The notes: generated by a model not told the origin, from the letters alone. A stretch of 64,000 bases of DNA from CAZXEJ01 sp964639895 (GCA_964639895.1 CAZXEJ010000001.1:62001-126000); one strand, 5' to 3'. Shown: positions 7,951-17,582, counted from the stretch's first letter. Numbers and translations: made by a program.

Positions 7951-9513
7951 CTAGCGGTCACGGCGCAGCAGGGCCGAGAACACGTATCGCACCTCGTCGA
8001 CGCCGAAGACGCGGCAGCAGGCCACGTAGACCAAGCCGCCTGCTGCGAGCAATCCGAGCAGCGCCGCCGCGGCAGCACCCCCGCCAGCAGCCCAGACGCC
8101 TCCGCCCGCCGCCGAGAGGTGGTGGAGGACGACGCCCATGACCGCCGCGGCGGCGGCTATCCTTCCCGCACCGTCCAGCACGGGGCGTGCCCCGATACGG
8201 CCCATACGGCGGTCGAGCACCACGAGCAGGGCGGCGAACTGGACGGCGGCCGAGGCGCTCGAAGCGAGCGCGAGACCCAGGTGCTTGAGATCGAAGTGGA
8301 ATGCGAGTGCGTATCCGAGTGCCGCATTTACGACCAGCGAGACGGCGGCTGCAAGCACGGGTGTCACCGTGTCCTTCAGCGCGTAGAACGTCGGCGCCGT
8401 GATCCGCACGCCCCCCACGGCCCAGAGCCCTACGGCGTAGCCGAGCAGCGACTGGGCCGCATAGAGCGTCTCGGTCGCTCCGAACTCCCCCCTCTCGTAG
8501 AGGACCCTACATATGGGGACGCGCAGTACGGCGAGCCCCACCAGGGCCGGCACCATGACGAACAACATCAGCCTCAGTGCCGAGACGTAGCCGCCGACGA
8601 ACGCCTCCCGCCTGCCGGCCGCCGCCTCACGGGCTAGCGAGGGCAACAGGGCCGTCGCGATGGAGACGGCGAACACGCCGAGCGGAAACTCGATCAGCCT
8701 CTCGGCGTAGTAGAGATAGGAAACCGTCCCCGCCGGCAGGTGAGAGGCGTACTGGGTACTGACGACTATGTTTATGTTGTAGACCCCGAGGCCGAACAGC
8801 TGGGGCGCCATGAGCAGGTATATCTTCCGCACGGCCGGGTGGGACGCAGCCCTCCTGAGGCTGAACAGGAAACCGTATCTCCGGAGGAAGGGCAACTGCA
8901 TCGCCACCTGCAGAACCCCTCCGGCCACCACTCCAACGGCCGCAGCGTAGATGGGGACGCCCAGGACACGGTTGAGCCCGACGACGGAGGCTATGACGGC
9001 GAGGTTCAGCAGGAGCGGCGAGAGAGCGGGGGCGAAGAAATGCCTGAGCGTGTTGAGCACCCCCATCGATAGCGCCACAACGGAGACAAGCAATATGTAG
9101 GGGAACATGATACGGTTCATCTCCACCGCAAGCCGGAAGTAGCGGGGATCGAACCCAGATGCAAACAGCTTGACCACGTAGGGGGAGAACACGATGCCGA
9201 CGGCCGTAAGGGCCGAGAGCACGAGCACGAGGGCGGTGAACACGGCGTCGGCCACCACCTTGGCCTCCCTCCTGCCGCCCGTGCGCAACACCTCGGTGAA
9301 GACGGGGATGAACGCCACCGTAAGTGACCCCTCGGCGAAGAGGCGTCTCAGCAGGTTGGGTATCCGGAAGGCCACGTAGAAGGCGTCCGTCTGACCGCTA
9401 GCGCCGAAGTAGTAGGCGAGAACGACGTCGCGCACGTAGCCGCCCACCCGGCTGAGAAGGGTGAGTCCTCCTATAAGACCGGCCGCGCGAACCATGCTGC
9501 GTCGTTCGTCCAT
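7951..9513 (-). CDS. murJ: Lipid II flippase MurJ
   Basis: MurJ (MviN) of the MOP superfamily flips the peptidoglycan precursor lipid II across the inner membrane. About 14 hydrophobic segments span 520 residues. The N-terminal block GLIGGLTLLSRVGGYVRDVV, then FGASGQTDAFYVAFRIPNLLRRLFAEGSL, is the family signature, including charged residues of the central cavity. I choose ATG 9513, eight or so bases after GAGG; an in-frame GTG at 9522 is a less likely alternative. It is followed after 127 bases by the aroQ promoter. Confidence 0.95.
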   Translation of the reverse strand: MDERRSMVRAAGLIGGLTLLSRVGGYVRDVVLAYYFGASGQTDAFYVAFRIPNLLRRLFAEGSLTVAFIPVFTEVLRTGGRREAKVVADAVFTALVLVLSALTAVGIVFSPYVVKLFASGFDPRYFRLAVEMNRIMFPYILLVSVVALSMGVLNTLRHFFAPALSPLLLNLAVIASVVGLNRVLGVPIYAAAVGVVAGGVLQVAMQLPFLRRYGFLFSLRRAASHPAVRKIYLLMAPQLFGLGVYNINIVVSTQYASHLPAGTVSYLYYAERLIEFPLGVFAVSIATALLPSLAREAAAGRREAFVGGYVSALRLMLFVMVPALVGLAVLRVPICRVLYERGEFGATETLYAAQSLLGYAVGLWAVGGVRITAPTFYALKDTVTPVLAAAVSLVVNAALGYALAFHFDLKHLGLALASSASAAVQFAALLVVLDRRMGRIGARPVLDGAGRIAAAAAVMGVVLHHLSAAGGGVWAAGGGAAAAALLGLLAAGGLVYVACCRVFGVDEVRYVFSALLRRDR

Positions 9514-10068
9514 CTCATCCACCTCGGAGCCCTAGATCCCGCCACTCGTTCCCGCAACAACCTATGCCCCCCTATCCCCCACACAAAGAAAGCAACTCCA
9601 ATTGTAGTCCAGAGGGACGCGATACCAAAATCCGCAGGCGACCACGTGATGGGAGTGTCGGAAGAGGGTACCGCAAGCACAGGCGCGCAGGACGTTGCAC
9701 CCACCCCCCAAGGCGGCGGGAGGAAAGCCCCTTTGCCGACACGCCCGCCCGGGTCCGAGCCGCACCGAGGGCACCGCTGAAACCAATCCCGCGCACGGAA
9801 GGTTATAGATTGTGTAGGCGGGAACGAAAACGGATGACGACCGATACGCGGGTTATCATGGGGGGTCCCGCCGAGTGAGGGCGGGTACTTTGCGTACCAA
9901 CTACAGGTGGCCCTGCGGATGCAATAGTCCCAACCCCCTATACGACCCACGCGTGGGGAGATGAGTCCCCTGACGATTTCCCTTCCTTTGCCCCAACCCC
10001 CCGGACTCACTCCCCACATTCTCTAAACGGCGCGGCAGCGCGGGGGCGGCTCGACCATCTCCACCCCC
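9514..10068. other. Non-coding gap between murJ and the DUF4911 gene
   Basis: About 555 bases with no gene I can support. Open frames exist on both strands. One minus-strand frame even shows a CPRCG motif and a hydrophobic stretch, but none has a ribosome site, biased third-codon positions or a recognisable family. It contains several short C-runs. Confidence 0.5.
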
Positions 10069-10299
10069 TCAGCGAGGATCAAAAGCGGCTGCGTCCACTA
10101 TATCGAAGTCCACCTCGTCGGCCAGCGCCTCGAGTACGCGCATGGCGTCGCCCACCGTATCGGGCGTGGCTATCACACGCATCAGCCCCTCGCTCGGGCG
10201 CACGGCCCTTACCCAGGCCACGTGCCCATATGCCCCGAACACCATCTGGAAGTAGGCCGTATCGCTGGGGTCGGCCAGTCTAACGTATAGCGTCGCCAT
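10069..10299 (-). CDS. Small DUF4911-like protein
   Basis: A 76-residue protein starting MATLYVRLADPSDTAYF with GGAGG five bases before the ATG. An upstream in-frame start at 10350 lacks one. The pattern (an aromatic/basic strand, a helix-like DTAYFQMVFGAYGHVAW, then a strand with R-V-I-A and a C-terminal helix) matches what I remember of DUF4911, a short domain common in Deltaproteobacteria whose function is unknown. It is cytoplasmic, with no signal peptide or metal motif. It is divergently oriented from the nitroreductase gene, 123 bases away. Confidence 0.65.
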   Translation of the reverse strand: MATLYVRLADPSDTAYFQMVFGAYGHVAWVRAVRPSEGLMRVIATPDTVGDAMRVLEALADEVDFDIVDAAAFDPR

Positions 10300-10422
10300 G
10301 CCATCCTCCTCGCGCCACGGCCGCCCCCACCCCGTTCGCAGGACGTCCACGTACTGTTGACCGCCGGAGGGAGAAGTGTTTAAATAGGGATACTACCACA
10401 ACACACCTAAGGAGAGTGAGTG

Positions 10423-11304
10423 ATGGAACTGCTTGAAGCCATCGGAAGCCGCAGGAGCATAAGGTTTTTCAAGCCCTGGAAGGAGGTCGAGGACTGGAAG
10501 ATCCAGGTCATGCTGCAGGCCGCCCGCCTCGCATCGTGCCAAGGGAACTGCAACTCCACCGAGGCCATAGTGATCGACAAGCGCACCTACCCCGAGGACC
10601 GTTTCGAGCAGTTGATCGGGTGCGTATCGGCCTTCAACGAAATACAGATGCGCACGGCACCTATCGTGATCGCCTGGCTCATAAACATGGACGCATGGTA
10701 CAAGGAACTGCTCAAATCGTTCGCCGTCCTCTTCCCGGCGCGGGCCGTGAGCGCGGCGCACGGCTGGACCTACAAGCTGCTCACCGAGGTCACCTATCCG
10801 CGTCTGATGAGCTTCCCCCGCGACAGGGCCGAGGACATGCTGCGTATAGAGGCCGGCCAGGCCATAGCAAACGCCCTGCTCGCGGCGACCGACCTGGGGC
10901 TGGGATGCTGCCTGTTGGCCGCAGGAAGGAAACCGCAGGAGCTGCCCAAGGTGCTGGGAGTGCCCGACAACATTGTGCCCGTATGGCTCATGGCCGTGGG
11001 GTACGCAGCCGAAGAACCGGGCCAGAGGCCCAGAAAGCGCTTCGACAGGCTTTACCACCTGAACGAGTACGGCACGCCGCTGCCCGAGGACCCGGAGGTC
11101 AAAGAGGAGCTCAAGGCTCTGGGCCTGTTCCAGCCCCCCGCCCCGCGTCCTGGCAGGGACGAAGAGATAAAACACGTCTGCAGGATGCTGGGCTACGAAG
11201 AAGGACTGCCCGACATGCCGCGGGAGCACGTGGAAGCGCTGTTCAATGAGGATTCGCCCTACTACGGTGAACTTCCCGAGGTGCTGAAGGAAAAGGGGGT
11301 CTGA
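10423..11304 (+). CDS. Nitroreductase-family FMN protein
   Basis: A 293-residue protein with the nitroreductase fold signature SRRSIRFF at residues 9-16 (FMN phosphate-binding basic residues), a central GQAIANALLAATDLGLGCC stretch (about residues 143-162) and a WLMAVGYAAEEP segment. The family uses FMN and NAD(P)H to reduce nitro-aromatics, quinones or other substrates; the substrate here is unknown. Compared with typical 200-220-residue members it has an extra helical insertion (about residues 80-135) and a charged C-terminal tail of about 70 residues. ATG 10423 has AAGGAG nine bases upstream; the preceding GTG is not needed. It is flanked by a long empty stretch. Confidence 0.85.
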   Translation: MELLEAIGSRRSIRFFKPWKEVEDWKIQVMLQAARLASCQGNCNSTEAIVIDKRTYPEDRFEQLIGCVSAFNEIQMRTAPIVIAWLINMDAWYKELLKSFAVLFPARAVSAAHGWTYKLLTEVTYPRLMSFPRDRAEDMLRIEAGQAIANALLAATDLGLGCCLLAAGRKPQELPKVLGVPDNIVPVWLMAVGYAAEEPGQRPRKRFDRLYHLNEYGTPLPEDPEVKEELKALGLFQPPAPRPGRDEEIKHVCRMLGYEEGLPDMPREHVEALFNEDSPYYGELPEVLKEKGV

Positions 11305-12366
11305 GCCAGGGGGAGCATTCTCGGCGGTCGTGCGGGGGGAAGGTACAGCCAGCCCCCGCGGTTATGGCGCAAGGTGTAGCTGCGTTGCTGTCGCCAACAT
11401 GGCTGTCCGTCCCAGCCGGAAAGAGTGGTGCGGCCACACTTACCGTCCCCACTGCAAACCGACTGGGCGGACCGCGCCCCCCCCGGGAGGAGTTTGGCCC
11501 CTGCGACGAAGGGGGAAGCGGCCGACCATGACGGCCCGGAGCACATTCCCCTACCCCGCACCGGACACCCACGGAAACGCCAGGGCGGGAGTATGAGCGG
11601 GAAACGAATTTCGGGCGATGCGTCACGTAGATGGCCTCCATCCCGACCGTACCCTCCAAGAGTCGTACGGCGCACCCGAACGGCCAGCCGTCGCACCACG
11701 CGGCGCCTCCCTGCGGCGCCCGGTACCCCCGAGGAGGTTGCCCGCATCAATCCCGTGGCCACCTCTCCCATCCCAGCAGACACGTTTGCGAGAGAGCGGT
11801 TCACTCTGCTCTCTCATCCCCTACGGCACCATCGCCGTGCGGACAACTGCGGCGGGAGGCTCATTATCTGCTCGCACGCTACCCCCCGCCTGAGCCGTCG
11901 CAACCGCGACCGCTCCAACCACCATAATCCATCCGCCGTAGCCCACCGTGATGCCACCCTACCCCTACCGCCTCCGACCTCTCTCTCGCGGCACTACTTA
12001 GTATGGTTGTTCCCTTGGACCCTTCCGGCGGTTCTCCCACCAGTAATAGGGCGCGAGCATCCGGACCCTCCACCCACAGCAGGCAGGCGGCTGCACCAGG
12101 GGGGATAGGGGCGGGCTTTACCGATCGGTGAGGACTACAGGAAAGAGGGCCGTACCCCCCTCTCCCGTACTGCTCAATCAACCCCTCCAGCGGCGACAAT
12201 CAGGTACGCACAAAGAGACTAGTTTCCCTATCCACCTCTCTCCGGCGGTGCCAGCGGGCCAGGACACGCACGATGAGAGCGTAGAAACCAACACCGGGGG
12301 CATCCCTTACACCCGGCGCGGTGGCACAATACGGCCCCCCTACACACAGGGCACGGGTTGCGGCCT
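11305..12366. other. 1.06-kb stretch without a supportable gene
   Basis: All open frames here are short, lack ribosome sites and have low-complexity Arg/Pro/Gly/Ser-rich translations typical of non-coding high-GC DNA. There are several C/G runs (for example near 11480 and 12160), but I see no tandem repeat, tRNA or recognisable RNA. It separates the nitroreductase (ending 11304) from the end of the GT9 gene. Confidence 0.5.
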
Positions 12367-13506
12367 TCATCGCCCCGATACCGCCTCAGACATGAGTGTA
12401 CGGACGGCCTCGGCCACCTCGGCGGGCGATATGGAGGCAAGACACTCCACCCCGCGGGGGCAGGGCGGCGTGTAGCCGAACCGCGTGCAAGGACTACATG
12501 GAAGGCGCTTGTTTACCACGCGTGCGGCCCCGCCGCGGGGGGCCCACTTAGCCTCTACACCTGCGCCGAACAGCGCGACGACGGGCGTACCCACACCGGC
12601 CGCTATGTGCATTAGGCCGCTGTCGGCCGTAACGAGGAGGTCTATCGCAGCCACAAGACGCGGCGTATCACGCAGCTCTACGGCGCCCGTCAGGTCCAAC
12701 GCCCCCTCGCCGCCCACAGCCTCAACCACGCGGCGCCCGGCCTCTCTCTCAGACCTCCCGCCCAGCACCGCGACGCCGTAACCCATCTGGGCCAACACGC
12801 CGGCCAGAGAGACGAACCTTTCCTCCCCCCAACGCCTTTCCCTCACGCTCCCTCCCGGGAACAGGCCCACGACGGAACCCCTGCGCCGGCGCAACCCGTT
12901 GAGCCGTCCCACCCACATCGGCTCTCCCCCCTCCTCGGGCCGGTGCGGGAATATGAACGCCCGCTCGGGATCGAACACGCCGACATCGCCCCCCACGGCG
13001 GCGGCCGCAAGCCTGAGGAAGCTTACGGCCTCGTACTCCTCGTGGTCGTAGGGCACTGCGGTCGAGAACATCCGGCGCCTCTCGTTGGTTGCGAACCCCA
13101 CCCGGCGCGGGGCGCGTGTCAGCCACGCGACGAGCGCCGAGAGACGGTGCCACTGCTCGGTGTCGATTACCACATCGTAGCGCGTCCGGAGAACGGAGAA
13201 GAGTCCGTGTGCAGAGTCGTACGTATGGAGGGCGTCCACGTAGGGGCATGCCTCAAGAAGACCCGCATTCCTCTTCTCGCAGAGGACGTCGATGCTCCCG
13301 ACGGAGGGTTCCTCGCTCAGCCTGCGCAGAGCGGGCCACAGGAGCGCGGCGTCCCCTATACCGCCCGGCCTTATGACAAGCACGCGCAACGGTCCGCCGG
13401 GCCGCGGAGGCGCCGTGCGCGGCGGCACCACTACGCGCGCCAGCAGGCACAACGGTCCTCCGAGAATGGAATCGAGCCGCTTGAGAACGGTCCTCTTTAC
13501 GTACAC
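12367..13506 (-). CDS. Glycosyltransferase family 9 (heptosyltransferase-like)
   Basis: GT9 enzymes add heptose or similar sugars to the lipopolysaccharide core from nucleotide-activated donors at the inner face of the membrane. The 379-residue product has the N-terminal Rossmann start LRVLVIRPGGIGDAALLWPA (about residue 40), the GLFPGGSVRERRWGEERF motif (about 215) that replaces the usual PGAS-KRWP box, and the C-terminal TADSGLMHIAAGVGTPVVALFG donor-binding block. The GTG at 13506 has GGAGG four bases upstream; GTG 13530 is an alternative. It follows the TPR gene by 36 bases and could be the last gene of the ABC-exporter unit. Confidence 0.88.
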   Translation of the reverse strand: MYVKRTVLKRLDSILGGPLCLLARVVVPPRTAPPRPGGPLRVLVIRPGGIGDAALLWPALRRLSEEPSVGSIDVLCEKRNAGLLEACPYVDALHTYDSAHGLFSVLRTRYDVVIDTEQWHRLSALVAWLTRAPRRVGFATNERRRMFSTAVPYDHEEYEAVSFLRLAAAAVGGDVGVFDPERAFIFPHRPEEGGEPMWVGRLNGLRRRRGSVVGLFPGGSVRERRWGEERFVSLAGVLAQMGYGVAVLGGRSEREAGRRVVEAVGGEGALDLTGAVELRDTPRLVAAIDLLVTADSGLMHIAAGVGTPVVALFGAGVEAKWAPRGGAARVVNKRLPCSPCTRFGYTPPCPRGVECLASISPAEVAEAVRTLMSEAVSGR

Positions 13507-13542
13507 ACTGCCTCCGCACTTGGCCCCCACCCGCCCTTGCTC

Positions 13543-14610
13543 TCAGCGGGTGTCCTTCACCGTGCCGGTCTCAGGGTCGTATCGGAACTCCTCACCCAGC
13601 GGGTGCTTGGGGAACTCGACCGTCTTGTCCTTGAGGACGAACCGTTTGAGCTCGTCCAGGTCGCTGGGATATCGGCCGTACAGAGTCTTGAACCGCTGGG
13701 CGCGCGCCGTAAGAAACCCCGCCGCCTGGAGCAGCTCCTCGTCGACCAGAGCCGAACTCCTGATCCCCCGCAGACGCGGTGCCACGATGAAGGTGCCGCC
13801 CATCGGATCAGACGGCACGCGGTCGATGAGCCCCGCGGCCACAAGCTCCTCGACGTCGTTGGGCAGGCGGCCGTGCAGCCTCTCGAACTCCCGAGCCTTC
13901 TCGGTGAGCATACGCTCCAGCCTGCGCGACTCTATCTCGTTGAGCCTCCTCAGCGCGAACTTACGCCTGCCCTCGTTCGAGGAGTTCTCGTATATGTAGA
14001 GCCACACCCTTCGCGCAAGCTCCTCCTTTCCGCCCCTGGAGAGGGCCAGCGCCGCCATCCCCCTCAACGACGCGCGCCGGAAATCGCTGAGCCCGGGTTT
14101 GGATGCGGCTTCGGAGAAGAGCTCGGCCGCCTTCCGGTAGTCCTTCTTGTAGAGCATCCAGATGAAGGCCTCTTCGAGCGGGATGCGGAAGTTGTCGGGC
14201 AGGTTGGCACGTCCCTTATCGTAAAGCTTTATCCCGAGGTCGGTGGCTCCCAGCCCGATGGGGGGGAGGTCGGCGAGGAAGGTACCCCCGTAACGGTAGG
14301 CGTTGACGAACCCCGGGTCGAGGTCGGTTATGATGTCGAAGTACTTGTACAGCTCCTGCGGGTCAAGCTCTTCGATGGAGCTGCCGCCGAAGTACTGCAG
14401 CGCCCGCAACCAGTAGAGGTCGGCCAGCACCTCGTCGTATCCCAGCGATAACCTCTTGAGCGCCGCCGAGCTCATATACAGCGTCCCCCGTATGACGGCC
14501 TTCCTACCACGTGCATGATCGATCGAACGCTGCAACGGGAGTGAGAGGGCGATTAGAGCTCCAACGACGACCACGGCCGCCCAGGGACGCCTGTTGAAGA
14601 AACCGAGCAT
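13543..14610 (-). CDS. Membrane-anchored helical-repeat (TPR-like) protein
   Basis: 355 residues with an N-terminal membrane anchor (WAAVVVVGALIALSLPL, about 9-25). A mostly helical region follows, with TPR-like pairs around residues 55-240 (for example KDYRKAAELFSEAASKPG). Near the C terminus two copies of a G-x-x-P-D/S-x-x-E/D-L module occur (HGRLPNDVEELVAAGL near 255 and YGRYPSDLDELKRFV near 315). They are followed by DPMGG and HPLGEEFRYDPETGTV, resembling the tail of type II secretion pseudopilins. Function unknown. It lies 13 bases downstream of the ABC-2 permease, so a role with that exporter is likely (inference). Confidence 0.75.
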   Translation of the reverse strand: MLGFFNRRPWAAVVVVGALIALSLPLQRSIDHARGRKAVIRGTLYMSSAALKRLSLGYDEVLADLYWLRALQYFGGSSIEELDPQELYKYFDIITDLDPGFVNAYRYGGTFLADLPPIGLGATDLGIKLYDKGRANLPDNFRIPLEEAFIWMLYKKDYRKAAELFSEAASKPGLSDFRRASLRGMAALALSRGGKEELARRVWLYIYENSSNEGRRKFALRRLNEIESRRLERMLTEKAREFERLHGRLPNDVEELVAAGLIDRVPSDPMGGTFIVAPRLRGIRSSALVDEELLQAAGFLTARAQRFKTLYGRYPSDLDELKRFVLKDKTVEFPKHPLGEEFRYDPETGTVKDTR

Positions 14611-14623
14611 CTCTCCCTCCTGC

Positions 14624-15439
14624 CTACTTGAACTCCCTCTTGTTGAAGATCACGATGGAGAGGAAGAGCAGCGCGGCGGTGTAGAGCGCCACGTAACAGG
14701 TGACGAGGAAGGCGTACTTCCAGCCTATGTATCCGCCGTAGACCGCCTCCGCCCTCATGTCAAGGGCGTCCAGATGGGGCAGTATAACGTAGACGAACTG
14801 GGTGACGGCCTTGGCCAGAGGGGCCTTTACCTCCTCGGCGAAGAGTCTGACGTCCGAGGCAAACCGGCCGGCTGCGAAGGTGAGGAAACACAGCAACACC
14901 GTCATGACAGGTGTGGTGAAGGTGGAAAACAGTATGGCAAGAGCGACCAGCACCAGGAACTCGAGGTACTCGAAGTAGATGGCCGTGAAATACTGCGGGT
15001 AGTGGCTGCCACCGTAGTAGAACCGGGATATGCCGCCGTGTGTGGTCTCAACCAGCAACACAAGCGCCGTAAGGACGGCCGCCATGGCCAGAGTGTTGAC
15101 GAACAGGGTGAACGACAGGCCGAAGAACTTGCCGAGAATGAACTCGAACCGCCGCACCGGCTTGGAGAATATGTTGTAGACCGTCCTCTTGTCTATCTCC
15201 TTGAAGACGAGACCCATCCCCAGGAAGACGGAGATCATTATCCCTATCACGGAGATTGCGGCGAGACCTATGTCCTTTACGATCTTGCCGTACTGCTCGG
15301 CCGATATGGAGGCGATCACCAGCGAGCTCAGGATCATGAGCGCCGCAAAGAGGAACAGGCTGTAGAGCACCCTGTCCCGTATGGCCTCCGTAAACGTGTT
15401 CTTGGCGACCGACCAGACCCTCGAGAACGATCCCTTCAC
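14624..15439 (-). CDS. ABC-2 type transporter permease
   Basis: 271 residues with six hydrophobic segments and the ABC-2/NosY-like motif GMGLVFKEIDKRTVYNIFSKPVRR around residues 70-95. It is the membrane half of an ABC exporter whose ATPase is immediately upstream (stop at 15447, seven bases away). The best start is GTG 15439 (VKGSFSRVWSVAK) with AGGTG upstream; the open frame extends further but would overlap the ATPase gene. The substrate is unknown. NosY/GldF-type permeases often serve envelope or surface processes. A TPR protein and a GT9 transferase follow in the same direction. Confidence 0.85.
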   Translation of the reverse strand: MKGSFSRVWSVAKNTFTEAIRDRVLYSLFLFAALMILSSLVIASISAEQYGKIVKDIGLAAISVIGIMISVFLGMGLVFKEIDKRTVYNIFSKPVRRFEFILGKFFGLSFTLFVNTLAMAAVLTALVLLVETTHGGISRFYYGGSHYPQYFTAIYFEYLEFLVLVALAILFSTFTTPVMTVLLCFLTFAAGRFASDVRLFAEEVKAPLAKAVTQFVYVILPHLDALDMRAEAVYGGYIGWKYAFLVTCYVALYTAALLFLSIVIFNKREFK

Positions 15440-15446
15440 AGCACAC

Positions 15447-16355
15447 CTATTGCCGCTCATTCTTGAACAACTCTTCCAGCGGTTTTCTGCTCGGGTAGAG
15501 AGAAACGACCTCGGCACCTCCATCGACGACGGCCTTGAGCACGCGTCCCTTGGCCTCCTCGGGGAAGCTGAGAACAACCATGCCCGCTCTCTCGCTCACC
15601 TCCACGCCGAGGCCGGCCAGGTGCGCGACCATCTCGTCGTCCACGCCGGCAAGCAGCATCTCGTAGCCCGCGCGCACCTCTTTGATAAGCTCTCCCAGCG
15701 TACCTTCCTTGACCGTCCTGCCGTGCATTATCACCCCCACCCTGTCGCACAGCGCCTCGAGATCGGAGAGGATGTGGGAACTGAGCACGATGGTCTTGCC
15801 CCGACTCTTCTCTTCCACGATGACGTCCTTCATCTCGCGCTGGCCCACCGGATCGAGGCCGCTCATAGGCTCGTCGAGGACCAGGAAGTCGGGATCGTTG
15901 ATAAGTGCCTGAGCAATGCCTATCCGCTGTAACATCCCTTTGGAATACTTGCGCAGCTGAACCCCGCGGGCATGGGTGAGCTTGACCTTCTCCAGAAGCT
16001 CGTCCACACGCACCCTCAGCCTGCGGTGGGGGATGCCGTGCAGCTCGCCGACGTAGCGGAGCAGTTCTTCGCCGGTCAGATAGTCGTAAAAGTATGGGTT
16101 CTCGGGCAGGTATCCCAGGCGGGCCTTTAGACCGACGTCGGTATGGGGCCTTCCCATTATCTCGATCGCACCCGAGGTGGGCTCGGAGAAACCGAGCATC
16201 ACCTTGAAGGTGGTGGTCTTGCCGGCGCCGTTGTGGCCCACGAAGCCGTAGATCTCACCCCGATGAACGGTGAGGTTCACGTCGTGCAGCACACGGACCT
16301 TGCTCCTGAAGAAACCCGTTTTGTACTCCTTGACCAGACCTCGGATCTTGAGCAT
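15447..16355 (-). CDS. ABC transporter ATP-binding protein
   Basis: 302-residue ATPase with Walker A GHNGAGKTT (about residue 39), Q-loop region LPENPYF, signature YSKGMLQRIG (in place of LSGGQ), Walker B FLVLDEPMSGLDP and the switch His in VLSSHIL. The C-terminal 90 residues form the extra domain usual in ABC-2 exporter ATPases. It pairs with the permease seven bases downstream. ATG 16355 (MLKIRGLVKEY) gives the canonical N terminus although no strong ribosome site is visible. Drives export of an unknown substrate. Confidence 0.92.
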   Translation of the reverse strand: MLKIRGLVKEYKTGFFRSKVRVLHDVNLTVHRGEIYGFVGHNGAGKTTTFKVMLGFSEPTSGAIEIMGRPHTDVGLKARLGYLPENPYFYDYLTGEELLRYVGELHGIPHRRLRVRVDELLEKVKLTHARGVQLRKYSKGMLQRIGIAQALINDPDFLVLDEPMSGLDPVGQREMKDVIVEEKSRGKTIVLSSHILSDLEALCDRVGVIMHGRTVKEGTLGELIKEVRAGYEMLLAGVDDEMVAHLAGLGVEVSERAGMVVLSFPEEAKGRVLKAVVDGGAEVVSLYPSRKPLEELFKNERQ

Positions 16356-16554
16356 GGCGCTGAAGGCGAAACAGTGCGAGACCAAACGTCCAGCGGGCAG
16401 CGCCCCACCGGGGGCATCGTGCCATTTAACTATAAACCATTCAATCTCTCACCCAAAATCACCTTCGCCGTTCCCTGCTCAGGCTCCCTCATAGGCGGCG
16501 GGAAAGATGAGTGCAGGCCGCCGGACGAACTCGCAGGCCGCCGGCGGGTAAGGA

Positions 16555-17154
16555 TCAGTCACACTTGGTGGAATTGAACTTGTTCGATTCGAACTTGCCC
16601 GGCAAACCGGTCGATACCGAGCCAAGGCTGCAGCGTATGACGCCGTCAGAATAGACCGAAAAGTCCTTGCGGCCGGTCTTGCGCATCTGTACCGGCGATG
16701 CCTGCCAGCCGAAGTCGTCGTAGTACCCGCTACCCGAGGGCAGGATGTTGGCGGAGTCGAACTGTATGCAGTAGCCCGCCTTGGGCCTCGCGCACAACGC
16801 CGTTCCGGCCGAGGTCGCAACGGCGGATATGAAGGTGTCGTCTATAAGTTCGTCCTCCCGCGTGCAGCCGGCCCTTGGGCATACGAGCGAACCCGGCGTC
16901 GTCCTGTCGCCGATGAGATTGGTGTAATCGAGAACCTGGTTCTCGTCCAGGTCCTGCTCGAAGTACTCCCCCTCGGCGTCCCTCAGCGTCTGCAGCGCCT
17001 TTCGCGCGCTGGCCTCGTTGGCGCTGATTCGCGCCTTCATGAGGTTCGGCACGGCTATGGCGGTAAGGATGGAGATGATCGCGACCACGGCCAGAAGCTC
17101 GACCAGAGTAAAGCCCCTCGCTCCAACGTAACCCCTGACGTACCGATAGTCCAT
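16555..17154 (-). CDS. Type IV pilin-like protein, copy 1
   Basis: 199 residues beginning with a short leader and the prepilin peptidase site RGFTLVELLAVVAIISILTA: cleavage after G14, mature residue F, Glu at +5. The N-terminal helix ends in the PNLMKARISANEASARKALQTL block shared with copy 2. The globular part has Cys pairs (C near 92/97, 124/132, 174 and the terminal Cys-Asp) that could form disulfides. It is about 50% identical to copy 2 by eye, sharing the EGEYFEQDLD, KAGYCIQ, DFGWQAS and RKTGR motifs and the SDGVIRCS/ADGVIRCS tail block. AAGGGGG lies upstream of ATG 17154. A major or minor pilin, or a pseudopilin; the pilus machinery is not in the window. Confidence 0.88.
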   Translation of the reverse strand: MDYRYVRGYVGARGFTLVELLAVVAIISILTAIAVPNLMKARISANEASARKALQTLRDAEGEYFEQDLDENQVLDYTNLIGDRTTPGSLVCPRAGCTREDELIDDTFISAVATSAGTALCARPKAGYCIQFDSANILPSGSGYYDDFGWQASPVQMRKTGRKDFSVYSDGVIRCSLGSVSTGLPGKFESNKFNSTKCD

Positions 17155-17582
17155 ACTTCCGTACCCCCTTAGCCTGAGCTGTGTGCGGCCGCAAGGCCGG
17201 ATGAGCCCGACATCAAGCAGAACGTCCGCCCTGAACGCCGGCCGGATCCCCACCACCTGCTCCTGGACACGCAGACCCCATCCTGAACGTTGCCAACGGA
17301 CGGCTACGACCGCGCCCTGACCCACGTACGGACACCGAGGCCGATGGCACACCGGACGACGCTTCGAGAGGAGATCAGTCATCCCCAAAGCGGGGGCACC
17401 CCCCCGGGGGGATGGGAGGGCACCGCTATCCGAAACTTCAAGCCGCCACCTTCCCCACTTGGGACAAACCGATATGGAGGGCGGAGAACGTTCGGCCGTC
17501 GTCCTTCCACCCTCCGATCGCAACTACGCTGCACTGCAACACATCTGCACCCTCGTCGGCGTGCGACCACGGAACCCTATCA
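17155..17582. other. 428-base spacer between the two pilin genes
   Basis: No gene supported. It contains a C7G6 tract around 17399-17411 that could fold on itself. A terminator or processing site between the pilin genes is possible but there is no T-tail. I found no second sigma-54 consensus here. Confidence 0.4.

Noticed and set aside
9562..10019. Minus-strand frame with CPRCG and a hydrophobic segment, looking like a zinc-ribbon membrane protein
   Set aside because: No ribosome site, unbiased third-codon positions, only one Cys pair, and two other frames are equally open over the same DNA.
17399..17411. C7G6 tract as a terminator between the pilins
   Set aside because: Self-complementary but with no loop and no T-run; more likely a simple G/C tract.
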